Below the pieces are notes generated by a model. That model did no database searches and was not told where the DNA came from. It saw only the letters and a list, made by a program, of their open reading frames with translations. The translations under genes and the position numbers were made by a program. Of a DNA stretch of 64,000 nucleotides, positions 10,688 to 23,098 are shown piece after piece (the first letter of the stretch is position 1; the number at the start of each line of letters is the position of its first letter). This stretch comes from Theocolax elegans (taxonomy: Eukaryota > Arthropoda > Insecta > Hymenoptera > Cerocephalidae), in contig CM047431.1 in the NCBI GenBank assembly GCA_026168455.1, forward strand, positions 17,348,183 to 17,412,182. Reading direction: 5' to 3'.

Positions 10688-12400
10688 CAAAAATGTTATC
10701 TGACAACAAAAATCTTTAATTCTTACTCTCGTCTTTTGTTACTTATTTTTATTATAATTAGGAATTTTATATATTTTGCTTAAACTCCATAAATATAGTT
10801 TCTGCAATAGAAAGTACTGAAATCAAAGAGACAATACTATAAATTTGTTTTTATTTAAACATATATATATATATTAATAAATATATTGTTTATTTGTTAT
10901 TAAATTTTTAACATTGAATTAGTGCCTCTGGAAAGCACTTTATAAAACACCTTCCACGAAGGTGTCAACGTTCGCAAGTATAGTTTCAAATTGCACTTTC
11001 AAAAATGTTATCTGATAACAAAAATCTTTAATTCTTACTCCCGTCTTTTATTACTCATTTTTATTTTAATTAGGCATTATATATATATTTTGCTTAAACT
11101 CCATAAATAGTTTCTGCAATAGAAACTAAAATGAAATCAAAGGAACACAATCGATATAAGTATTTATTTCCATATCATAAATTTATTTTTATTTAAATAT
11201 TTACTTATTTCAATAAATTGTTTATTTGTTATTAAATTTTTAACATTGAATTAGTGTCTCTGGAAAGCACTTTATAAAACACCTTCCACGAAGGTGTCAA
11301 CGTTCGCAAGTATAGTTTCAAATTGCACTTTCAAAAATGTTATCTGATAACAAAAATCTTTAATTCTTACTCCCGTCTTTTATTACTCATTTTTATTTTA
11401 ATTAGGCATTATATATATATTTTGCTTAAACTCCATAAATAGTTTCTGCAATAGAAGCTATACTGAAATCAAAGGAACACAATCGATATAAGTATTTATT
11501 TCCATATCATAAATTTATTTTTATTTAAACATTTACTTATTTCAATAAATTGTTTATTTGTTACTAAATTTTTAACATTGAATTAGTGTCTCTGGAAAGC
11601 ATTTTATAAAACACCTTCCACGAAGGTGTCAACGTTCACAAGTATAGTTTCAAATTGCACTTTCAAAAATGTTATCTGATAACAAAAATCTTTAATTCTT
11701 ACTCCCGTCTTTTATTACTCATTTTTATTTTAATTAGGCATTATGTATATTTTGCTTAAACTCCAAAAATAGTTTCTCCAATAGAAACTACTGAAATCAA
11801 AACAACACAATCGATAAGTATTTATAACCATATCATAAATTTGTTTTTAATTAAACACTTATATATTTTACTTAAACTCCATAAAAAGTTTATGCAATAG
11901 AAAGTACTAAAATCAAAGCGGAATAATCGACAAGTATTTTTACTATACCATAAAGTTGTTTTTAATTTATCATTTATATATTTTTTGCGTTAACTTCCTA
12001 GAAAGTTTCTGCAATTGAAAGTCCTGAAATCAAATTTGTATCGACAAGTATTTTTTTCCATACCATAAATTTGTTTTTAATTAAACATTTACATTGTTAT
12101 CTAATAAATAAATAATTTTAATTCTAACTACCTTATTTTATCTATTCCTTTGAATTTTAATTAAACATTTTTTTTAAATATTACGAAAATTTCGTATAAA
12201 AAATTTCTGCTATTGAAAGAATTGAAATCAAACTGAAATCGACAAGTATTTTGAATCGTACCATAAATTTATATTTTAAATAAACATTTACTTAAACTTC
12301 GTAAAAAGTTTCTGCAATTGAAAGCAGTGAAATCAAACTGTAATCGACAAGTATTTTGAACCATGCAAAAATTTCTACCAATCTGAATCCAGATTTTTTT
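10688..12400. repeat. Left large arm: 332-bp tandem units plus ~110-bp subunits
   Basis: AAAAATGTTATCTGATAACA recurs at about 11,001, 11,333 and 11,665, giving a period close to 332 bp, with an older first unit at 10,688. Each unit carries the hairpin CACCTTCCACGAAGGTG and a CTTAAACTCCATAAATAGTT / TTTCTGCAATAGAAA block. After 11,850 only the latter block repeats, about every 110 bp and progressively diverged. The inverted counterpart is at 53,005-54,603. Confidence 0.85.
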
Positions 12401-12474
12401 TTATGAAAAGTATCTTTCACTATTATTTTTCATTTCTGGCCCTCACATGTTTTACAGTAATAAATAAATAATAC

Positions 12475-13350
12475 TCTAATGATATTAATTTGTGCAAATT
12501 AATTTCTGCAATACTAATAAACTGGACATTTCTTTTTTATTCTTTTATATAATAAAATAATACTTGCACCACCGTTGGTTAAACGCTTCATATATGTGTT
12601 AATTCTGACTTACTAATGTATTCCTTTACATTTATGAAATTATAATATCGTGAAGAAACTGCAATGAGTAATACTTTCTGGCAATTTTATTATCCTACAT
12701 CACCAATGAAAAAATAGACATCATTATTTTTATCTAATAAAGTTCTCAAAAGAGGCTTGCGATGGCTCGGTCGGTAGGGCGTCGGACTCGTAATCTGGAG
12801 GTCCCAGGTTTGATTCCCGGCCCCGGCCGATTGATACAAGCACCACTAGCGACTGTATTTTCAACAAGTGCTTTTCACCAAGACATATTATGACCTCCGT
12901 CGCAGATTAGCACCGGTTTAGGAGCATAAGAAGAGCGACGTTAAAATAATAAAAAAGAAAGAAAAAGTTTTCATATCAGTAAAATCAGTATAATGCCTTG
13001 TGGTTATTTTTTTAAATACAAGTTTTGCTTAGTAGTTATGTAAAATAATTGTTATTTCACTTAACTAAGTATATATACAATCTATATACTTTTACCAATT
13101 AATTAATTAATAAGATATAATAGCTAAGATGTATGTAATTATTTATAAAATGTAACATCAGTTAATATAGTCAGAATTAACACATATATGAAGCGTTTAA
13201 CCAACGGTGGTACAAGTATTATTTTATTATTTAAAAGAATAAAAAAGAAATGTCCAGTTTATTAGTATTGCAATATTTGCGGGTTTTGACACCTTTTTGA
13301 AAGGTGTTTTTGATAATAATTTACTATTAATTTAATTTACTTTTACACAC
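12475..13350. mobile_element. Inverted-repeat element, arms ~130 bp, with a nested SINE
   Basis: The left arm (12,475-12,610) contains ACTTGCACCACCGTTGGTTA and the right arm (13,165-13,280) contains its reverse complement, with the flanking AT-rich sequence also matching. Beyond the right arm a CACCTTTTTGAAAGGTG hairpin (near 13,290) resembles the hairpin of the 332-bp units. This may therefore be the inner end of the same repeat family. Confidence 0.65.
12763..12966 (+). mobile_element. tRNA-derived SINE
   Basis: The head (about 12,767-12,838) is tRNA-like. It has an A box TGGCTCGGTCGG and a B box GGTTTGATTCC at tRNA spacing, which form an internal pol III promoter. A unique body of about 100 bp follows, then an A-rich tail (AATAATAAAAAAGAAAG). 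A tRNA gene is unlikely because the acceptor stem does not close and the unit continues into a body and tail. Confidence 0.8.
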
Positions 13351-13401
13351 ATACATTTTTTTACAATACTGTTATAAATGAAAAAATTAGAAAAAATTAT
13401 T

Positions 13402-13418
13402 AACTATTAACAACAATG
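13402..13418. repeat. 17-bp direct repeat, left flank of foldback
   Basis: AACTATTAACAACAATG here is repeated exactly at 14,381-14,397, which suggests an unusually long target-site duplication. Confidence 0.7.
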
Positions 13419-14380
13419 TATAATAATATCGGTCTCTCCGAACCAAATGCTTTACTTTTAGAATAAAGCAAGCATATCGTACTCTTGTCCACTATGGTTG
13501 GTGGAATTTCCCAGAGCACGGCCTTTTAAAATAATTAAAGGCGTTTCGTCCTCGATCTCCAGCTTGGACTCCTCAGTAAGGAACTGGAGATCTTACCTTA
13601 GACGCCTGTCGCAAGATGATATGCGACGCCAGCAAGATGTTCTGCGGCTATATATATAGAAATTAGACGACGATCTCTCCAACGAGTGTAGAGAGATAGT
13701 CGTCTCCCTCTGGTGGTGGGAAAAGCCACCAGCCAGAGCGCGAATTTTTAGACCGTATCGTGAGTTATTTGTCTAAGGTAAGATCTCCAGTTCCTTACTG
13801 AGGAGTCCAAGCTGGAGATCGAGGACGAAACGCCTTTAATTATTTTAAAAGGCCGTGCTCTGGGAAATTCCACCAACCATAGTGGACAAGAGTACGATAT
13901 GCCTGCTTTATTCTAAAAGTAAAGCATTTGGTTCGGGGAGACCGATATTATTATACATATACATATTACCGAACGTTAAAATTTTGTAACAAATAACTCG
14001 CGATACGGTCTAAAAACTCGCGCTCTGGCTGGTGGCTTTTCCCACCACCAGAGGGAGACGACTATCTCTCTACACTCGTTGGAGAGATCGTCGTCTAATT
14101 TCTATATATTATATAGCCGCAGAACATCTTGCTGGCGTCGCATATCATCTTGTGACAGGCGTCTAAGGTAAGATCTCCAGTTCCTTACTGAGGAGTCCAA
14201 GCTGGAGATCGAGGACGAAACGCCTTTAATTATTTTAAAAGGCCGTGCTGTGAGAAATTCCACCAACCATAGTGGACAAGAGTACGATATGCCTGCTTTA
14301 TTCTAAAAGTAAAGCATTTGGTTCGGAGAGACCGATATTATTATACATATACATATTACCGAACGTTAAAATTTTGTAAC
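13419..14380. mobile_element. Composite foldback element with three copies of one cassette
   Basis: A cassette containing AAGATCTCCAGTTCCTTACT and GAGGACGAAACGCCTTTAAT occurs once inverted (about 13,430-13,600) and twice direct (about 13,775-13,980 and 14,160-14,370). Two segments with GACGACTATCTCTC / its complement alternate between them. The first and third copies give the element terminal inverted character. The arms differ by very few bases, so it is recent. No ORF is seen. Confidence 0.8.
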
Positions 14381-14397
14381 AACTATTAACAACAATG

Positions 14398-15519
14398 TTT
14401 ATGAAAATTGATAAAAATTAATAACTATTTTTACAAATCTAGACATTAATTATTTTTAATCATTTTTTTTATAAGTATATACAGCATAATTAGTACCTTA
14501 TCAACATTTATTAAAATTATTTAAGTAAAGGTATAATTATTAATTATAAACTTCCCTTTCACTTAGCATTGGAAAAAGAATAATCTTGTATTTATTTTAG
14601 TTCATATAATTATTATTTATATTAAATATATTATGCATTTGCCAAATTATCGATCAAATATGTATTGGTTTTATATAGAAAGTTAAAAAAAAGGTTATTC
14701 AGTAACATTAATAAGGATGGAGAATGACACAGGGTCCGCTTAAATAACAATATGCTTTTCATCAATCTTTCAGGTCACTCGACATTTGAATAAAAATCAC
14801 TGATATGTGTAAATGTTAGACATTCGCACTTGTCAAAGAAATGACATAATTGGTTACATTTAAATGTTAAAATACGTATACAATAATATTCGAATTTCAA
14901 TTAAAATCACTGATTCATGTAAATGTTACAAAATTAAAAGACTTTCAAACTTGTGAAAGAAATGACTTAATATTATTTCCAAATACTGTCAAAACGGAGT
15001 TAAATTTTCATTCTGTTTCATTTTTTCTTTTACTTATTTTTCAGTCTTTTCTTTAACTCCCATACCCCATGTAAATTCTAATTCAAATTCCTTATTCTTT
15101 TTCTCTTCTTCTGCTTGTTCAAAAGATTTTATCAAGGATTTGTATTTGTCTATTGGGTTTTCACTAGTATCTGAATGGACTTCTCAGTTACTTGAGTAAT
15201 ATAAAATAAAATAATAATAATTGTACTATTTAATTTTCAATCACTGGAGTTATAGTGAATTTCACCACGTTCAAACAATCATTAATTTATATCCACTATA
15301 ATGGAGTCACAATGATAATAAATAACCTCTTATCTTTCAAATTATAATGTATGTAACGTATATAATATCATACTCCCTTTTATAAGGTCCAACTCTGCTT
15401 TGACAAAATGCTCGCTCAATTGCCTTTTATACCAGTGGCCAACATTCTTTCAAATACTTTTTCTGTACATGGGAAAAAGTCGCAAAAGAACTCTCTTCTA
15501 TTGATCGATTTGGAATTAA
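14398..15519. other. AT-rich intergenic with a diverged ~115-bp duplication
   Basis: About 14,770-14,860 and 14,880-14,990 share AAAATCACTGAT...TGTAAATGTTA and GAAAGAAATGAC blocks. Otherwise I see nothing. Confidence 0.4.
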
Positions 15520-15790
15520 CATTCAGCTGGTTTTCTCCTTGGGAATCAGTCATTTTTCTATAAATCTTTATTCTCAAATAGTCAATAACAAACTTTATCT
15601 TTTTTTATTATTTTTTCTGACACTATGAAATTACCATTAACATTCATCTCGTTTTCTCCTTGGGAATCAATCATTTTTCTTTTACATTATCTCAAATAGT
15701 CAATAACAATCTTTATCTTTTTTTATTATTCTTTCTGACACTATGAAATATATAATATATTTTATTATTCTTTCTGACACTATGAAATAT
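15520..15790. repeat. Tandem duplication, ~115 bp unit, 2.3 copies
   Basis: TTTTCTCCTTGGGAATCA, CAAATAGTCAATAACAA and TTTCTGACACTATGAAAT recur in order. The last block occurs a third time. Confidence 0.7.
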
Positions 15791-15809
15791 ATCTATATAT
15801 ATACGATGT

Positions 15810-16250
15810 GTGTAATGCTGAGAGTAGCACAGTAGCTCCCCCTTGCGGCCACTTCTCAAACAACTTGCCAACAGTTTTTACGTCTGTAGGCGTTCTCTCA
15901 CGGGCTGGAAAAAATTTCGTCTCTTTCTATCTTTCGCATCTCCTATGACGCTATCTCTTTTTGTTTGCATCGAATGAAAAAGAAAGTGGAAATAGCAAAA
16001 TTCGAGAATCGGAATTCAGCAAGCAACTTTAATAATATATCGAATTTCTCCACTATGCACTTATGAATTCAAACCGGATTTATTGTAAAGTGAAAACTTA
16101 TATAAAAAATAGATGTGAGATTTGTCATTGCATAAATAGATAGTATAATTTTAAATTTACGAAAATATAAAAAATCTGAGGGGTTAGTTAGCTGTATAAT
16201 AAGGGCTTACGCGCCTGCATATTTGCGTCCAAGCGCTATCGCGCCTTTTG
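15810..16250 (+). repeat. Dispersed repeat family, copy 1
   Basis: Diverged copy of the sequence at 62,330-62,790. Shared landmarks in order are CGTTCTCTCAC.GG.TGGAA, AATTCAGCAAGC, a GGGG.TAGTTAGCTGTATA block and GGCGCTATCGCGCCTTTTGA-like ends. It has no coding capacity. Confidence 0.65.
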
Positions 16251-16830
16251 ATATACTTTCCTTAAACTCCATAAAGAGTTTCTGCAATTGAAAGTATTTT
16301 TTACCATATCATGCATAAATTTGTTTTTAATTAAACATTTATATACTCCACAGAGTTTCTGCAATTGAAAGTACTGAAATATTTAAAAAAATAAAATATC
16401 TCTTAAATTGAATATTTTTTCAGAATTATATCCTACAAATTTACTTTTCGTTTCTAGTCCTGACATGTCTTACATCAAAAAAAACAATTTTTTAATAATT
16501 TTATTAATTTCTGCAAAATTAATTTCTGTAAAACTATTGAACAGTAATTTCTCTCTTATTTATTCTCTTTCAGTAAACAATGTCTATCCTTGCCATGTCT
16601 TACTCCAATAGATAAACAATTTTATAAAATAATATAATAATATTCATTTGTCAAAATTAATTTCTGCTAAACTAATAAAAAAAATTTCTCTCTTTTTTAT
16701 TCTCTTTAAATAAATTAATACTTGCACCACCGTTGGCTAAGTGTTCCACGAGATATTAAATCTGATTTACTAACATCCTTTTATGTACACTGATTATAGT
16801 AGATTATCGTTTAAAAAATGCTGAAATAAC

Positions 16831-18354
16831 CCGGTCAAAAAAAAATAACTGAAAATTTTACTAAAAATTTACTTAAAAATTTAGTTAAAAAGGTAGCTAC
16901 TATCAGTTAAATTTTCAATTACAAGGATACAAATTTTTCAGAATAATATTTAATTAAAAATTTGATTATTATTAGCTATATTTATAACTGAATATTTAAG
17001 TAAATGTTTTGTTGCCCTTAAAACAGTTGAAAATTAAGTTAATTAAATATTTAAATGAAAATGTAACTATTATTAAGCAAATATTTAATAATATAATTTG
17101 GTTATTATCAGCTATATTTTTAACTGAATATTTAACTAAGGAAACAAAAATATAGTTAAAAATTTAATTAATACACCGAAATTTAATTATTATCACCGGA
17201 ATATTTAATAAAGTATTAAATTGAAGATGCCAACATTGTGACAACGCTGTGGCGACGTTATTTTAGCAACATTCCAACGTTATGCAAGTTGCCACGTGGG
17301 AAATGTTCGTTGCTCTTCAACGTTACTTAGACGTTGTTTCAACGTTGATTTCCTGCCATCGCGGCAATTTACAAAATATTAGCGAAAATTTCCCACGTTA
17401 CAGCAACGTTTCTCCAACATTGCCGCAACTTTCATAACAACTTTGGAATGTTGCTAAATTAATGTTGGCCCAACGTTTTCACAACATTGAATGCTGTTAG
17501 GAATAGCCGAAGGATATAACTCGAAAATAATTGGAGATAACCGATATTTAAACTTAAATATTTCACATTGATCTACAAAAACAATTGTTCGTTTAAATAT
17601 CGGTTTGACTGTTTACCTCCAATTATTTTCGAGTTATATCCTTCGGCTATTCCTAACAGCATTCAACGTTGCAGAAATGTTGTGCCAACATTAATTTAGC
17701 AACATTCCAAAGTTGTTATGAAAGTTGCGGCAATGTTGAAAAAACGTTGCTGTAACGTGGGAAATTTCCGCTAATTTTTTGTAAATTGCCGCGATGGGTG
17801 GAAACCAACGTTGAAACAACGTCTAAGTAACGTTGAAGAGCAACGAACATTTCCCACGTGGCAACTTTCATAACGTTGGAATGGTGCTAAAATAACGTCG
17901 CCACAACGTTGTCACAACGTTGGCATCTTCAATTTAACTCTTAATTAAATATTCCGGTGATAATAATTAAATTTCGTAAACGGTGTATTAATTAAATTTT
18001 TAACTATATTTTTGTTTCCAGTGCAACTAAATAGTTACTTAAATATTCAGTTAAAAATATAGCTAATAATAACCAAATTATATAATTAAATATTTGCTTA
18101 ATAATAGTTACATTTTCAATTAAATATTCAATTAACTGAATTTTCAACTGCATTTTTGTTTTAAGGGCAACAAAACATTTACTTAAATATTCAGTTAAAA
18201 ATATAGCTAATAATAATCAAATTTTTAATTAAATATTATACTGAAAAATTTAAATCCTTGTAATTGAAAATTTAACTGATAATAGCTACCTTTTTAACTA
18301 AATTTTTAAGTAAATTTTTTAGTTAAATTTTCAGTTATTTTTTTTCGACCGGGA
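16831..18354. mobile_element. 1.5-kb near-perfect palindrome rich in AACGTT
   Basis: It starts CCCGGTCAAAAAAAAATAAC and ends with the complementary ...CGACCGGG. The arms of about 740 bp meet near 17,590. Inside each arm the palindromic hexamer AACGTT or close variants recurs many times at short intervals. An inner block GGAATAGCCGAAGGATATAA is also mirrored. No target duplication is evident and no ORF is present. It is a foldback-type element. Confidence 0.85.
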
Positions 18355-19194
18355 AAACATTATAATGTTTAAAACGTATTTCTGACTTATTTCTGATTTG
18401 TAATTGAACATATTTATTTAATTTTGTATCCTAAAATTGGTATTAAGTGCTGGTACTTCCCTAGTGGAATCAACAAAAATTTTGTAGCCATTTACTGAAT
18501 AGCGTTCTCATGTCAATCTAGGACGATTAGCCAGGTCGTGTACAGCGATGAAACGCTTTTTCGAACCTTTCCTGCCCATTTCATGGTTTTCATTCCAGTT
18601 TACAAACCTTCCCTGAACATCAAAGATGTTTTTGGAATTTTAAGTAGACTAAGAAAAATGGGTCATTTTAGCTAGGAATAATAGCTATGAACAAACTCCT
18701 AAAAATGATTTGGCTCAATTTGAGAGAAAAATGATAAACTTTAAAATATCTTTAAAAGTACTATTTATATAGCGTAAATAAGCATCTGTATCTATTACAA
18801 ATGGTAAAACCGATCAAATTTCACAACACGCTTTAAGTTTTCTTTACAGGATTACCCGAAAAGTTGTTTCATATTTGATGAAGGTTATGTCCATCTAAGA
18901 AATGGTCAAGAAAGGTGTGAAAAAGCGTTTCATTTTGAGATAGAACCTGATCAGTTTCACTGGCCATTTCTTAGTTTTAAGCCCATTTTTTATATCTAAA
19001 ATTCTACCAGGGTTAGTTTAACGGCAGAAACAAGTTATAATTAATCGTTGTTGTAATATATGTAGGCCTCATGAGAAACATTAAAAGCCATCATATAAAT
19101 CTTACTTATTAAATTATACCGTAAAATATTTTGTATCCCTTGATATAAACATGTATATGCAATATGTTATTCATTTAAATTAGTCATATTATTC
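18355..19194. other. Spacer with an imperfect inverted repeat (about 18,547-18,945)
   Basis: GAAACGCTTTTTCGAACCTT near 18,550 has a diverged reverse complement AGGTGTGAAAAAGCGTTTC near 18,915. No coding sequence is recognised. Confidence 0.45.
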
Positions 19195-19739
19195 AAAAGA
19201 ACGATGGTTATCCAACGCGTGGTGCAAGTGTTATTTTATTTAAAGAGAATAAAAAAGAGAGAAATTTTTTTTTATTAGTTTAGCAGAAATTAATTTTGAC
19301 AAATGAATATTATTATATTATTTTATACAATTGTTTATCTATTGCAGTAAGACATGGCAAGGATAGACATTGTTTACTGAAAGAGAATAAATAAGAGAGA
19401 AATTACTGTTCAATAGTTTTACAGAAATTAATAAAATTATTAAAAAATTGTTTTTTTTGATGTAAGACATGTCAGGACTAGAAACGAAAAGTAAATTTGT
19501 AGGATATAATTCTGAAAAAATATTCAATTTAAGAGATATTTTATTTTTTTAAATATTTCAGTACTTTCAATTGCAGAAACTCTTTATGGAGTTAACGCAA
19601 AAAATATATAAATGATTAATTAAAATAAACAAATTTATGGTATAGTAAAAATACTTGTCGATAACACTCTGATTTCAGTACTTTCTATTGCAGAAACTTT
19701 TTATGGAGTTTAAGGAAAGTATATAATCGACTTTTGGTC

Positions 19740-20175
19740 TCCGGTTCTCCGGTTCTCCGGTTTTTTAAAAATGCATTTTTATAGTTTCAAAGTTTTATTT
19801 TAATTGGACTTTACACTTTTGGGCCTTACATTTTTTGGACCTTACATTTTTTGGACCTTACATTTTTGGGCCTTATAAATTTTGGGCCTTACATTATTGG
19901 CAACGGAATTGTAAAGTTTTATTTTAATTGGAATTTTAGGCCTTACATTTTGAGCCTTACATTTTTGTCCTCATAAATTTTGGGCCTTACATTTTTGGGC
20001 CTTATAAATTTGGGCCTTACATTTTTGGGCCTTATAAATTTGGACCTTATATTTTTGGGCTTTACATTTTTGGGCCTTATAAATTTTGGGCCTTACATTT
20101 TTGGGCCTTATAAATTTTGGGTCTTACATTTTTGGGCGTTATAAATTTTGGGCCTTACATTTTTGGGCCTTATAG
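19740..20175 (+). repeat. Degenerate tandem array TTTTGGGCCTTACA / TTGGGCCTTATAAA
   Basis: A roughly 15-bp unit alternates between TTACATT and TTATAAA endings, giving a higher-order ~31-bp period over about 400 bp. It is preceded by three CTCCGGTT units. It is satellite-like and has no ORF. Confidence 0.8.
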
Positions 20176-20944
20176 TTTTTTTAAACAAATAGATATCAAC
20201 TACTATGTCGATATTATTACCAGAAAATTATCTTAATAACAATAATTAAAATAACATTTGATTACGTAATTAAATTAATAAAATTTCAACACTGGAACAT
20301 ACAATAAATCAAATTAATTTTTGTTGTTTATTTTACAAACTTATTTTTGCAAAAATTTCAAATTACAATTATTATGTTATCAAATCAAATTACAATTATT
20401 ATATTACAATTGTACTCTATTCACTTGTATATTTCATAAGATATATTTTTTTCAATATATCGTTTTTATTGTTTATATAATTTATAAATTCAGCAAGTAT
20501 TCATCGAAATCATCTTTAACAGAAAAATTAAATTATATCATTAAATATTAAATGTATAATTATTTAAACATTAGATAAAATATTCAAATAAATATTACTG
20601 TTTTTAAAATGCCATTTAGAAGATTTATATCCAATATGCATTTTGTCACATATTATTGATATTATATATGTTATATCTGTAACAAAAACATTTTTATTAT
20701 TAATTATAAATAAATTGACAAAGTCAAAACTATACCTTTTAACTTAATCATTAAGAAATACTACTGCATTTTTGATTATTTCGATAGTCTTAATAAACTA
20801 ATCAGGATACTGAAATACAAAAAGACTTATTATATTTCAAACAATAATAATTTAAAATGAAAATTAGATAATTTTATAATATACCTTGTGACTTTAATCC
20901 TATGGAATGCCATTAGGAATATAATATTTTATTGATATAATATT
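20176..20944. other. Very AT-rich, nothing recognised
   Basis: Frames here are low complexity and I see no gene. Confidence 0.4.
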
Positions 20945-21045
20945 AATTGGAATGCTGCTGCCGTTTGTTATTTTTATTCAGCGCTGCATTCATTGGAATG
21001 CTGCTGCCCTTTGTTTTTTTTTATTCAGCGCTGCATTTATTGGAA
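20945..21045 (+). repeat. Tandem duplication, ~50 bp
   Basis: TGGAATGCTGCTGCC.TTTGTT and TTATTCAGCGCTGCATT each occur twice in tandem with few differences. Confidence 0.8.
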
Positions 21046-21079
21046 TTATGAGTGTCAAACTACTAGCAAAGAATTTGTG

Positions 21080-21460
21080 CAAATATTGGCCCATTAGATG
21101 GAAAGTTTGGCCCTCTTTGTGTAAAGGTTGGCCCAGATTCTTTAAATGTTGGCCCATTTACAGAAAAGATTATTACAACATATTATTTACAACATATTAT
21201 TATTGCAATATTAAATATTATCAACGCAATTAAGTGCGCCTTAATTTAAGAAATTGCATGTGAAAAACAATTTTCTACTGGTTGAAAAATTTATTCCATA
21301 ATCAATACAAAATGTTCCTAAATTGGCCAAAAGTGGGCTAAAGTTTGCCAAAACTGGAAAAATGTTCCAAATATTTCAATGTTGGTAAACATCGGCCCAC
21401 TTTTGGCGCGAGTTGGCCCACTTTTAGCATACTTTGGAGCATTTTCATCGAAAATGTATT
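21080..21460 (+). repeat. Interspersed TTGGCCCA motif cluster
   Basis: TTGGCCC or GGCCCA recurs about eight times, in the first part at 25-30 bp spacing (AARGTTTGGCCC, AGGTTGGCCC, ATGTTGGCCC). It may be an eroded array or the 5' end of the adjacent Helitron. This is not resolved. Confidence 0.45.
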
Positions 21461-21734
21461 TCCACTAGGGTATATATAATATTAGTATTTATAAAATATT
21501 AAATTTATATTAACTATATTTCATTCATTACATTGAAGCTACTTTCTTATAAACACTGTTTTCTAATAATTTATATTTTATTTTTTTCAGCTTTACAAAA
21601 AAATATTAATAAAAAATTTAAAATAATCGTTTAGAAAAATAAAAAAAATTATAATTATTATTAAACAATTGAAACAAATTATTAATATTATTTTTATAAT
21701 TGTGAATCATTTTGTAAAATAAACCATTTTTATA

Positions 21735-22355
21735 ATGGGTTTGACGGAAATAAAAATATTAGTTGTAAAAACGATTGAACCATATAGCGACGATGCTTCT
21801 ATGTTAAATGATGAACACATATTAGAATTTAATAACATCCTTAAATCATGTACACCATTCAATATGCAAACAACTCTTTTAGTTCAAAAACAATATAATA
21901 TTAACTCAGTTCAAATGAATAATGAATACATTCAATTGTTATTTTCTGGAAAATATGAAAAAGGTCATTGGATTTGTTTGTATTACAATAATAGAACGAT
22001 ACACATTTATGATAGTTTAAATGCTAAATATATGCAAAATGAACATAAAGTATACATCAATAGATTATTTCCAGATAGTCAACAATTAAAAATTGTTTTT
22101 GAAACAGTGCAATTTCAAACCAATAGTTATGATTGTGGAATTTTCGCGATAGCTTTTGCTGTCTCTATTGTATTTAATTTATGCCCATGCAGTTTAAACT
22201 ATGATATTTCCCAAATGCGTTCACATTTACTAAAAATATACGAAACACGTAGTATTACGATGTTTCCAATTTTACAAAATATAAACTATAATATTTCAAC
22301 AATACCAATCAAAAGATACATGATTCATATTTGTTGTATTGATGAAAAAAATTGA
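21735..22355 (+). CDS. Ulp1/SENP-like C48 cysteine protease, probably Helitron-borne
   Basis: 206 aa from an ATG with no disruption. The catalytic set of Ulp1-family SUMO proteases is complete: His78 in GHW, Asp93 in IYDSLN, and the hallmark QxNxxDCG with Gln128 and Cys134. The family removes or processes ubiquitin-like proteins. Here the lone protease domain, with no host-gene partner, points to a transposon gene. It lies 75 bp upstream of the Helitron ORF remnants on the same strand, with the same AT-rich codon use. Mavericks also carry such a protease, but no polymerase B, integrase or ATPase is present here. Unlike its neighbour it has no stop codons. Confidence 0.8.
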   Translation: MGLTEIKILVVKTIEPYSDDASMLNDEHILEFNNILKSCTPFNMQTTLLVQKQYNINSVQMNNEYIQLLFSGKYEKGHWICLYYNNRTIHIYDSLNAKYMQNEHKVYINRLFPDSQQLKIVFETVQFQTNSYDCGIFAIAFAVSIVFNLCPCSLNYDISQMRSHLLKIYETRSITMFPILQNINYNISTIPIKRYMIHICCIDEKN

Positions 22356-22429
22356 ATTTCAATGTAGCAGAAATAAAAATAATAGAATAAAATTTTCAAC
22401 AGAAATTTAATTCTGAACAACAACCAATA

Positions 22430-23061
22430 ATGAATTTATATAATAAAGATAAAATCATTTCCGTTGATTCTATTACCCCAATGGAAATAGACTATGAAAT
22501 ACCATCTTATAGTTCATTTTATCAAAAAAATAAAAATAAACAATTTAATGATATAGAAATAAAACAGCTAAAAATAAAACAGCAAACTATGATAAAAAGG
22601 CAAACAATTAGCTGTATCGATATAAAAAATGAACGAGAAAAAGAAGCGTTGTATAAAAAAGAAGCTTATATGAGGAGTAAAGATAGTAATGACGGCAAAA
22701 TAGAAGAAAAAAAATAAAGAGAAAACAGCAAACCATTATGAAAAGACAAAAATAAATAGTGACGAAATAAAAAATAAACGAGAAAAAGAAGCATTACGAA
22801 AAAAGAAGCTTATGTAAATAATAAAAATAGCAACGACGGCAAAATAGAAGAAAAAAAAATAAAGAGAAAACAGCAAACCATGATGAAAAGACAAAAAATG
22901 AATGGTGACGAAATAAAAAATGAACGAGAAAAAGAAGCATTACAAAAACAACATATTTATTATAATGAAAATACTGATCAATGTAAAAAAAATGAAAAGA
23001 AAAAATTAAATGGAAAAATATTAAACGAAAGTAGAAAAAATGGTATCGATAAATTAGTATA
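22430..23061 (+). pseudogene. Helitron N-terminal basic region with ~140-bp tandem repeats
   Basis: The 22,430-22,717 frame ends in a lysine- and glutamate-rich repeat. The same DNA unit recurs near 22,714 and 22,856, each encoding a KQQTMMKRQ...EIKNEREKEAL motif. The middle copy has stops. Helitron replication proteins often start with basic repeats of this sort, and the unit sits directly before the Helitron_like_N frame, so I treat it as the broken 5' part of that ORF. Confidence 0.55.
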
Positions 23062-23098
23062 AAACCATTTACAAAAAAATTTAAAAAGACGCATATGT

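Larger units (their letters stand above)
16250..19735. mobile_element. Element with ~540-bp inverted arms, disrupted by other insertions
   Basis: The left arm (16,250-16,790) and right arm (19,195-19,735) are inverted copies. The outer ends carry CTTTCCTTAAACTCCATAAA and its complement, linking them to the ~110-bp subunits of the large arms. Matching small frames in both arms are shadows of this duplication. The palindrome 16,831-18,354 is inserted next to the left arm. Confidence 0.7.

Noticed and set aside
12767..12838. Functional tRNA gene
   Set aside because: The A and B boxes are good, but the acceptor stem does not close and the sequence continues into a SINE body and tail.
20945..21233. 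93-aa frame with cysteines and tryptophans
   Set aside because: It covers a tandem duplication and the TTGGCCC motif cluster; the repeated residues follow from the repeats.
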